NCBI GenBank assembly: GCA_016215145.1
Contig: JACRLA010000015.1
Span: 1 to 9,506 of the forward strand
Origin: Chloroflexota bacterium
GTDB lineage: Bacteria; Chloroflexota; Anaerolineae; Anaerolineales; VGOW01
Length of the DNA: 9,506 bases
Direction: 5' to 3'
The position numbers and the translations under genes were made by a program. Numbering within the stretch: position 1 is the stretch's first letter; every line of letters starts with the position of its first letter. Below are positions 1-4,588 of the stretch, piece after piece. A model generated the notes under the pieces. The model was not told the DNA's origin, did no database searches, and worked only from the letters and a program-made list of their open reading frames with translations.

Positions 1-126
1 AAACATTCCACGTTAATCGGCATGACGATTGATCAAGTTGAAAACACATTTGACACCACCATTGTATTGTTGGAGCGCAGCAAGCAAGTAGATTTGCATC
101 CGCATAACGATCTGTCGCTCGCTTAG
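1..126 (+). CDS. C-terminal end of a TrkA_C (RCK_C) domain protein, 5' truncated by the window
   Basis: Frame 1 is open from the first base and ends at TAG (124-126), giving 41 residues that begin KHSTLIGMTIDQVENTF. The pattern LIGMTIDQVE, then TTIVLLERSKQ, then a D..LSLA stretch fits the TrkA_C/RCK_C regulatory domain of potassium channels, Trk/Ktr gating subunits and related cation transporters, in which a small regulatory domain follows the NAD-binding TrkA_N domain. The family normally continues with GD.l.v.G and a short final helix. That missing part is encoded in the same frame just after the TAG (see 127-192), so this protein is probably about 21 residues shorter than its relatives. 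The parent protein cannot be named because its N-terminal part lies outside the window. The domain assignment is pattern recognition from a short stretch. Confidence 0.6.
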   Translation, partial: KHSTLIGMTIDQVENTFDTTIVLLERSKQVDLHPHNDLSLA

Positions 127-192
127 GGTGATCACTTTGCCATCTTCGGCGAACCGAAGGCGTTGAATAAAATTGCGAGGGCGAATAGGTAG
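127..192 (+). other. In-frame continuation of the TrkA_C domain beyond an amber codon
   Basis: Reading on in the same frame after TAG 124-126 gives 21 residues starting GDHFAIFGEPKALNKIA, ending at a second TAG (190-192). The GD.h.h.G...aL..ia pattern is the usual last strand and helix of TrkA_C, and no frameshift is needed. The first TAG sits where Glu (GAG) or Gln (CAG) would fit before the Gly-Asp, so a single substitution, a sequencing error, or readthrough/recoding would each explain it. Confidence 0.55.
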
Positions 193-202
193 AGGGAAAG
201 AA

Positions 203-242
203 GGGAAACAGGTAAACAGGGAAACAGGGGAAACAAGGAAAG
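203..242 (+). repeat. Purine-only GGGAAACA-type short tandem repeat
   Basis: About five imperfect 8-9-bp units, GGGAAACA, GGTAAACA, GGGAAACA, GGGGAAACA and AGGAAAGG, lie between the TrkA_C gene and brnT. The tract is nearly pure purine apart from single C and T bases. A related tract on the opposite strand lies at 2361-2394, also between genes. Function is unknown; it could be low-complexity intergenic filler. Confidence 0.6.
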
Positions 243-248
243 GCGTTG

Positions 249-257
249 TGCTAAAAT
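249..257 (+). promoter_or_regulatory. Possible extended -10 promoter for the toxin-antitoxin cluster
   Basis: TGCTAAAAT fits an extended -10 (TGn plus TAAAAT, 5 of 6 bases of TATAAT). No -35 box is seen at normal spacing. Transcription would start near 264, giving a very short leader before the brnT start at 278, so this call is weak. Confidence 0.25.
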
Positions 258-277
258 CTGAAAGAGGGATTTACTCT

Positions 278-583
278 ATGGATGTGCTACATCATTTACA
301 AGACGTTGATTTTGAATGGGATGAGACTAAAGCAAAATCCAATTTCGAGAAACACGGCGTGAAGTTTGAAGAAGCGGCAGAAGTTTTTCTCGATCCGTTT
401 TACCAATACGGAGATGCTTCAGCAGAGGACGAGGAGGATGAGGAGCGCGAATTTATTATTGGTTATTCGCTTTCGCCGCGCCTCCTATTAGCAGTTTATA
501 CGGAGCGTGGAGAGCGAACACGCATAATTTCTGCTCGACCCGCAACCCGTGAGGAGAGAAAATTATATGAAGAAGAACAGTGA
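278..583 (+). CDS. brnT: BrnT-family toxin (DUF497), type II toxin-antitoxin system
   Basis: The protein has 101 residues. It shows the BrnT/DUF497 pattern throughout: DFEWDETKAKSNFEKHGVKF (11-30), EEAAEVFLDP (31-40), an acidic stretch with ER (50-58), IGYS (61-64), YTERGERTRIISARPAT (74-90) and an ER..YEEE end. BrnT toxins have a RelE-like fold and act as ribonucleases that block translation until bound by a DNA-binding antitoxin. The frame is open from a GTG at 173, but ATG 278 is preferred. It has an AGAGGG ribosome site 9 bases upstream, the family homology begins there, and the upstream extension only translates the purine repeat tract. The antitoxin gene overlaps its 3' end by 17 bases, as expected for a co-translated pair. 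Length matches the family (about 90-100 residues), and the conserved Glu/Arg positions appear intact. Confidence 0.88.
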   Translation: MDVLHHLQDVDFEWDETKAKSNFEKHGVKFEEAAEVFLDPFYQYGDASAEDEEDEEREFIIGYSLSPRLLLAVYTERGERTRIISARPATREERKLYEEEQ

Positions 584-863
584 AGAATTTAAACTCAAAT
601 TACACCCTCGTGCCAAAGAGTCGGTGACACTTGATGTGCCAACAGATACGCTCGAATCGCTCAAAAAAGTTGCTCAAAGCCGTGATATGTCAGTTGAGGC
701 ATTGATCAAATTTTATGTGGGGCAAGGGTTAAGACAAGACATCTCCAATCTTTTTGCGGATCGCGTGCTTGAGACGACCGAGCATATCCTCTCGCAACAC
801 ATCAAATCGCAAGAGGAAGTTTCAAAAATCATTCGGGAGATTCGAGTAGAGGCAGGTCACTAA
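567..863 (+). CDS. Ribbon-helix-helix (CopG-type) antitoxin partner of BrnT
   Basis: The protein has 98 residues. Residues 18-53 fit a ribbon-helix-helix fold: a short strand (ESVTLDVP), a first helix (TDTLESLKKVAQSRD), a turn, and a second helix (SVEALIKFYVGQGL). A long charged helical tail (60-96) probably wraps the toxin. Such proteins dimerise, bind operator DNA in their own promoter and neutralise the toxin. The start ATG 567 has GAGGAGAG about 8 bases upstream; a GTG at 549 in the same frame is less well placed. It overlaps brnT by 17 bases. It is not a clear match to canonical BrnA, so no symbol is given; the partnership is inferred from position. Confidence 0.75.
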   Translation: MKKNSEEFKLKLHPRAKESVTLDVPTDTLESLKKVAQSRDMSVEALIKFYVGQGLRQDISNLFADRVLETTEHILSQHIKSQEEVSKIIREIRVEAGH

Positions 864-885
864 TCCGCTAAAAAGGACGAGACAA

Positions 886-1191
886 ATGATTCGTGTCCCT
901 ACCCATCGCACACCTACCCACCCCGGCGAAATGTTATTGGAAGAATTTTTGCTTCCAATGCACTTCACCCAACGAGAACTTGCGGATGCAATTCACGTTC
1001 CCTATCAACGCATCAACGAAATTATTAACGCGCGCCGCGGAATGACTCCCAGCACCGCGCTACGCTTGGCAAAGTTCTTCGGAACATCAGCCGACTTTTG
1101 GATGGATTTGCAATTACGTTGGGATTTGTATCACGCCCAACAAGAGGAAGCCAAAGCATTACAATCTATACGCCCGCGCGTTCTCGCGTAA
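886..1191 (+). CDS. higA: HigA-family antitoxin (XRE helix-turn-helix) without an adjacent HigB
   Basis: The protein has 101 residues. It carries the HigA signature HPGEMLLEEFLLPM (12-25), a helix-turn-helix (about 27-64: FTQRELADAIHVPYQRINEI), then ALRLAKFFGTSADFWMDLQ (58-76) and LRWDLYHAQ. HigA antitoxins bind DNA as dimers and inhibit the mRNA-cleaving HigB toxin, whose gene normally lies just upstream. Here the upstream neighbour is the ribbon-helix-helix antitoxin, 22 bases away, and no HigB/RelE reading frame is present between them or downstream. AAAAGGA 8 bases before the ATG gives a good ribosome site. It is therefore an orphan antitoxin co-directional with the BrnT pair. It may have lost its toxin, may act only as a regulator, or may neutralise a toxin encoded elsewhere. 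Confidence 0.9.
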   Translation: MIRVPTHRTPTHPGEMLLEEFLLPMHFTQRELADAIHVPYQRINEIINARRGMTPSTALRLAKFFGTSADFWMDLQLRWDLYHAQQEEAKALQSIRPRVLA

Positions 1192-1213
1192 TTCCGCAAA
1201 AGGAATAACGTAT

Positions 1214-1444
1214 ATGTCTCTCGTATCTGTGCCAGCCATTTATGATGGAAAAAATATTCGCCTGCTCGAATCGGTTTCGGTTAAATCGCCGTACCGAGTC
1301 GTGGTGACATTCCTTGAACCCATTCGAGATGATACGGATAAATTGCGCCGCTCAGAACGCTTTTGGGCTTCGTTTGGGTCATGGGAAAGTGAAGAGACGG
1401 CGGAGGAAACGGTGAAAAGGATTTACGGAGATCGCTGTTCTTGA
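1214..1444 (+). CDS. Small VapB-like antitoxin candidate
   Basis: The protein has 76 residues, beginning MSLVSVPAIYDGKNIRLLES. The N-terminal half looks like a small beta-rich domain similar to DUF104/AbrB-type antitoxin sequences (PAIYDGKNIRLLE, then YRVVVTFLEP). The C-terminal half, RFWASFGSWESEETAEETVKRIYGDR, resembles the toxin-binding tails of VapB-type antitoxins that precede PIN-domain VapC toxins. No PIN-domain frame follows within the next 255 bases, so it looks like another orphan antitoxin. AAAAGGA lies 9 bases upstream of ATG 1214. The 22-base spacer from higA has the same length as the spacer before higA and shares its CCGC plus AAAAGGA core. Family assignment is by pattern memory and is moderately uncertain; that it is a real gene is likely. 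Confidence 0.65.
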   Translation: MSLVSVPAIYDGKNIRLLESVSVKSPYRVVVTFLEPIRDDTDKLRRSERFWASFGSWESEETAEETVKRIYGDRCS

Positions 1445-1500
1445 GCAGGATGATGAATCATCCTGCTGATACGCTACGCGGAAACGCGATAAATCGCGTT
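1444..1500. other. Two adjacent perfect palindromes downstream of the toxin-antitoxin cluster
   Basis: The first is AGCAGGATGAT (1444-1454) facing ATCATCCTGCT (1457-1467), an 11-bp stem starting on the last base of the upstream stop codon. The second is AACGCGAT (1483-1490) facing ATCGCGTT (1493-1500). Neither is directly followed by T residues. A longer-range pairing, ATCCTGCT (1460-1467) with AGCGGGAT (1519-1526, using a G-U pair), would end in six T (1526-1531) and could terminate rightward transcription. The rest of 1445-1699 shows no recognisable gene on either strand. Confidence 0.55.
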
Positions 1501-1699
1501 GGGGTCACAGTTTGCTTTAGCGGGATTTTTTCTAACACACAACACGCCGGTGGGAGAGCGTTGACGACGAGACGATTGGCAAAGATGATCTTGCTCCGTT
1601 TGAAAACTAGCTGAGCAACGCGACGCAATCGGAAATGCTGCTACTGAAACATAATAACTTGCTAAACCGTTTACACTCCGAATGTCTGCGTGAAAACCA

Positions 1700-2284
1700 A
1701 TGACATCACAGGATAACCCAAAAAGAAAGCAACCGCATTGGATAAGATGCAGTTGCTTCGCATTTTTAGTGATCACATCATTTGTCTGTTTCGTAATTGT
1801 TTCAGTTGTCTGTTTCGTAATTGTTTCAGTGCCAACCTCTTATTTGGGCTATCGTTACGTTGTGCGACATTTCCCTGAGAGATTTTCGGAACCGTTGAAG
1901 ACATCAGTTGTCACAGACTTATGCAATACTCTTCAACTCAGTAAACAAGACTTGCGCTGTCAACGAAAAAACACTTACGCTTTTGAGTTCTTTCCCGATT
2001 TTCTCAACCGCTATAGCCGAGGGACATCGCGCCAACAAGTTGACAAGGAAATTAGCAAGTATTTGGTAAGTTGTACAGATTGGATAGTAACAGCCTCGGA
2101 TGGCATATCTCAAAATTGTTCATATGATTTCAAAGGCGATGGGGTTTTCACACTAGACATTGACTTTCTGAAAACCTATTCTGACCCAGCTGATTTCGCT
2201 GGTGTAGTTTGGGATACTTGCTCATATGCCATTCGCAATTCAAAAATAGATGTGTTTGTATGCAACCCGCCACTGAGTTATTGA
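1700..2284 (+). CDS. Membrane-anchored protein of unknown function with a cysteine-rich exported domain
   Basis: The protein has 194 residues, and I do not recognise its family. The N-terminus is short and basic (NPKRKQPHWIR). It is followed by a long hydrophobic stretch (about residues 17-46) and then a soluble domain of about 145 residues. That arrangement suggests a single-pass, N-in membrane anchor with the domain outside the cell. The soluble part has six cysteines (75, 87, 125, 140, 174, 188), which could form disulfides. Residues 29-36 and 37-44 are an identical octapeptide, VCFVIVSV twice, caused by a 24-bp DNA duplication. No good ribosome site lies before ATG 1700 and no promoter is clear. 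Codon use looks more AT-rich than in the sigma factor or ABC genes, so recent acquisition is possible. The frame is long and intact with plausible composition, but start and function are uncertain. Confidence 0.6.
   Translation: MTSQDNPKRKQPHWIRCSCFAFLVITSFVCFVIVSVVCFVIVSVPTSYLGYRYVVRHFPERFSEPLKTSVVTDLCNTLQLSKQDLRCQRKNTYAFEFFPDFLNRYSRGTSRQQVDKEISKYLVSCTDWIVTASDGISQNCSYDFKGDGVFTLDIDFLKTYSDPADFAGVVWDTCSYAIRNSKIDVFVCNPPLSY
1783..1830 (+). repeat. Perfect 24-bp tandem duplication inside a transmembrane-helix coding region
   Basis: Bases 1783-1806 and 1807-1830 are identical 24-mers beginning TGTCTGTTTCGTAATTG. The unit is a multiple of three, so it keeps the frame and duplicates eight hydrophobic residues in the membrane anchor of the surrounding gene. 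Copies without divergence point to a recent slippage event or a variable site. Confidence 0.95.
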
Positions 2285-2333
2285 ACGGTGAAACCCACAT
2301 CAGAATTCAAGCGGATCGATACGAATCTTAAAA

Positions 2334-2362
2334 AAACAGGTCGCCTCATCAGCGACCTGTTT
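2334..2362 (-). terminator. Intrinsic terminator of rpoD
   Basis: On the - strand an 11-bp perfect stem (AAACAGGTCGC with GCGACCTGTTT), with a 7-base loop, runs directly into a continuous T tract (bases 2336 down to 2330). It lies 38 bases beyond the rpoD stop. On the + strand the stem is followed by TTTCCTTTATTT, so it may also stop the gene ending at 2284. Confidence 0.88.
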
Positions 2363-2394
2363 CCTTTATTTCCCTGTTTCCCTTTTTTCCTTTA
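2361..2394 (-). repeat. GGGAAACA-type purine tract between the rpoD stop and its terminator
   Basis: Read on the - strand this is AAAGGAAAAAAGGGAAACAG followed by GGAAATAAAGGAAA, related to the tract at 203-242; the two share AAGGGAAACAGG. It sits in the 3' untranslated part of the rpoD transcript. Confidence 0.5.
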
Positions 2395-2399
2395 GCCCC

Positions 2400-3770
2400 C
2401 TACTCCTTCAAGTAATCCCGCAACTTCCTTCGATGCGAAGGATGTCGCAACCGACTCAACGCTTGCGCTTCGATCTGGCGCACGCGCTCGCGGGTCACGC
2501 CCATCTTCTTGCCCACTTCTTCCAGCGTGTAGCTCTCGCCGTCGAGCAAGCCGTAACGCAGTTGCAAAATGCGAACTTCGCGCGGGGGCAGAGTAGCTAA
2601 CACTTCTTGAATCTGTTCGCGTAGCAGATTCTTCGTCGCCACTTCAACCGGCGCCGGGCTGTCTTCATCTTGAATAAAATCGCCCAACACTGAATCTTCT
2701 TCTTCGTCGGTCGGAGTCTCCAGCGAGAGAGGTCGGCGGGCGATCTGGATCATGCTCTCCACTTTTTTCCCGGTCACGCCGAGCGCCTCTGCCAATTCGT
2801 CCACGCTAGGGTCGCGCCCCAAGTCTTGAGTGAGCGAGTGCGAGACGCGCAATAGTTTGTTAATCTGATCACCCATATGCACGGGAACACGAATCGTGCG
2901 CCCTTGATCGGCAATGGCGCGAGTGACCGCTTGACGAATCCACCACGTAGCGTAGGTGCTGAACTTGTGACCGCGTTTGTAATCAAATTTTTTGGCGGCT
3001 CTTATTAAACCGATGTTGCCTTCTTGAATCAGGTCGAGGAACGGGACTCCGCGCCCCATGTATTTTTTGGCAACACTGATCACCAGACGAGAGTTAGCGG
3101 TGATGAGATGTTCGCGCGCCGCCCAGCCATCTTCAATATCATATTGCAGTTTCCCCTTTTGTTTCTGAGTAGTCTTGCCGCCCTTCGCCAAACGCTCGCG
3201 GGCAAACTTCATCTTCTCCATGCGCTTCGCCAGTGCCACCTCTTCGGCGGCGATGAGCAAAGGCACACGCCCGATCTCTTTGAGATACAAGCCAATGGTG
3301 TCGTCGGCGTCAATCGCCGAGAGATACGAATCGTCGTTGGCGAGATCGCGCAGACTGTCTTCCTCGTCCTCGGTCTCTTCAATCTCTTCGTCGCTTGGTT
3401 CGTCTTCAATTGAAGCGGTATCTACCAGCTCGATGCCCGCCGCTTGCAGCGCGGCGTAAGCTTCTTCGAGTTGTTCAATATCGCGCTCGGCATCGGGGAA
3501 GAATCGCAAGATGTCGTCGTACGTCACCACGCCGCGATTCTTGCCGACCTCAAGCAGTTGATTCAGAGCGTCACTGTCTTCTTCGGCGGGGGCAGCATCT
3601 TCCGCGCCGGGGACAACACCCATTGGCGCAGTCGCCAGCTTGGCACTCTTACGCCCGACCACAGTAGTCTTGGGACGAATTCTCTGCGCCGCTTTTCTTA
3701 ATAGTTTTGCGCGTTGTTTAGAAGTCTTGGCAGACTTGGAAATAGGTTTACGTTTAATCATATCGGTCAA
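2400..3770 (-). CDS. rpoD: Primary sigma factor of RNA polymerase (RpoD/SigA)
   Basis: This group 1 sigma-70 factor directs RNA polymerase to housekeeping promoters. With the TTG start at 3770 it has 456 residues. Region 1.1 is at about 68-117 (LNQLLEVGKNRGVVTYDDIL), followed by a very acidic linker (about 120-145). Region 1.2 is near 148-182 (DDTIGLYLKEIGRVPLL), and region 2 is at about 220-290 with IQEGNIGLIRAAKKFDYKRG and FSTYATWWIRQAVTRAI. Region 3 is at about 295-370, and region 4 at about 385-456 with the -35-binding helix-turn-helix TLEEVGKKMGVTRERVRQIE. A Lys/Arg-rich tail (residues 5-45) precedes region 1.1. The start is ambiguous: TTG 3770 has GGGAG 7 bases upstream, while ATG 3761, three codons in, is 16 bases from it; a TTG at 3800 is less likely. 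It is a single gene with its own terminator at 2334-2362. No clear promoter was found upstream. Confidence 0.96.
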   Translation of the reverse strand: MTDMIKRKPISKSAKTSKQRAKLLRKAAQRIRPKTTVVGRKSAKLATAPMGVVPGAEDAAPAEEDSDALNQLLEVGKNRGVVTYDDILRFFPDAERDIEQLEEAYAALQAAGIELVDTASIEDEPSDEEIEETEDEEDSLRDLANDDSYLSAIDADDTIGLYLKEIGRVPLLIAAEEVALAKRMEKMKFARERLAKGGKTTQKQKGKLQYDIEDGWAAREHLITANSRLVISVAKKYMGRGVPFLDLIQEGNIGLIRAAKKFDYKRGHKFSTYATWWIRQAVTRAIADQGRTIRVPVHMGDQINKLLRVSHSLTQDLGRDPSVDELAEALGVTGKKVESMIQIARRPLSLETPTDEEEDSVLGDFIQDEDSPAPVEVATKNLLREQIQEVLATLPPREVRILQLRYGLLDGESYTLEEVGKKMGVTRERVRQIEAQALSRLRHPSHRRKLRDYLKE

Positions 3771-3814
3771 TAGAATACTCCCAATTAATTTGTAAAGCAA
3801 CTAGCAGTTGTCAG

Positions 3815-3877
3815 AGAAACCCGTTTTCTCGCCCACTTCGCTTCGCTACGGGGTGCTTCGCATGAAAACGGGTTTCT
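3815..3877. repeat. Long inverted repeat upstream of rpoD
   Basis: AGAAACCCGTTTTC (3815-3828) is the exact reverse complement of GAAAACGGGTTTCT (3864-3877), giving a 14-bp stem around 35 bases that contain two copies of GCTTCGC. It lies between the terminator of the ABC operon and the rpoD start. No T tract follows on either strand, so it is not a standard intrinsic terminator. It could be a 5' leader structure of rpoD or a small palindromic repeat element. Confidence 0.75.
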
Positions 3878-3893
3878 TCCCCCACGCAGTAAA

Positions 3894-3930
3894 AAGCGCG
3901 AAGTGCCTCAAAAAGGCTTACTTCGCGCTT
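3894..3930 (-). terminator. Intrinsic terminator of the Gld-like ABC operon
   Basis: On the - strand AAGCGCGAAGT pairs with ACTTCGCGCTT (11 bp), extended inside by AGGC/TGCC-type pairing around a short loop, and is followed by five T (3895-3891). It lies 32 bases beyond the stop codon of the DUF4340 gene and would separate that operon from rpoD. Confidence 0.88.
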
Positions 3931-3961
3931 ATGTTAAGCGAACTTACACGGAAGCGAGCCG

Positions 3962-4588
3962 TTATGGCGCGTAGGTCGCGGTTGGCACGGGCGTGGAAAC
4001 CGAAGGAAGCGGACCGGGCAGAGTCGGCAACACCGTAGGAGTCGCGATAGGCGGCGACGACGGAAGGCTCAACACCGAATCCAAAGCCGCAGTTGGGATC
4101 AACATCGCATTCTGCGCGCCTTCCTTCCGCACATAGTATCCCGAAGCGGTTGCATCTTTTTTACCCACTTCCATTTTCAACGTCGCGCCGTTCTTCTGTT
4201 TGATCTCGACGACGTAATCCGGCTTAAGGATTCCGAAATCGGTGAGATTAACCGACTCGGTGAAAGTGCGCGTCGGGTAAAGCGACGTCAACATAGAGAC
4301 CGCCGAATTAATTCGGGCCGAGTCGCCATCCCCCGGCTGCGGTTCCTTGATCTGCCAAACGCCCTTCTCATTCACAACCGCCGTGAAGGTAATCCCTTTA
4401 ACGCGATCTATCACCGAGAAGCTAGCAACGTTTTCAGGAAGCGTGTTGAGCAACTTTTCCGGCAGCGGCGCGGCAGTCGCCGACGAAGGTTCTTTAAGCA
4501 CATCCGGATTCACGTTGATGTAGTAAACGAATCCGCCCAACACCAAGATACCCACCAACAAGATTACAAAAGTGCGTTGGTTGTTCAT
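3962..4588 (-). CDS. DUF4340-domain membrane-anchored protein, last gene of the ABC operon
   Basis: The protein has 208 residues. One N-terminal membrane segment (7-24, FVILLVGILVLGGFVYYI) is followed by an outside domain matching DUF4340. Visible landmarks are FSVIDRVKGITFTAVVNEKGVWQI (57-80), FGILKPDYVVEIKQKNG (118-134), LKMEVGKKDATASGYYVRKEG (137-157) and IPTAALDSVLSL (164-175). Residues 176-208 form a Pro/Thr/Ser-rich low-complexity tail, typical of a flexible extracellular end. DUF4340 proteins are commonly encoded after GldG-like genes. Their biochemical role is unknown, but they are thought to belong to the exporter complex. The ATG overlaps the stop of the GldG-like gene (ATGA), so translation is probably coupled. 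The domain is present in one copy, shorter than in multi-repeat relatives. Confidence 0.85.
   Translation of the reverse strand: MNNQRTFVILLVGILVLGGFVYYINVNPDVLKEPSSATAAPLPEKLLNTLPENVASFSVIDRVKGITFTAVVNEKGVWQIKEPQPGDGDSARINSAVSMLTSLYPTRTFTESVNLTDFGILKPDYVVEIKQKNGATLKMEVGKKDATASGYYVRKEGAQNAMLIPTAALDSVLSLPSSPPIATPTVLPTLPGPLPSVSTPVPTATYAP

Noticed and set aside
173..277. N-terminal extension of the BrnT frame from a GTG start
   Set aside because: It translates the purine repeat tract and has no family similarity; ATG 278 has a good ribosome site and the homology begins there.
1445..1699. Remnant PIN-domain toxin or transposase after the VapB-like gene
   Set aside because: All three + frames were read over the start of the region; only short stop-broken peptides without the PIN acidic residues or a transposase motif were seen.
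1474..1776. Open frame of 100 codons on the - strand
   Set aside because: No recognisable domain, no ribosome site, overlaps the + strand gene at 1700 and the palindromes; probably chance.
3024..3701. Several + strand open frames opposite rpoD
   Set aside because: Antisense shadows of a conserved sigma factor gene; compositions are atypical for proteins.
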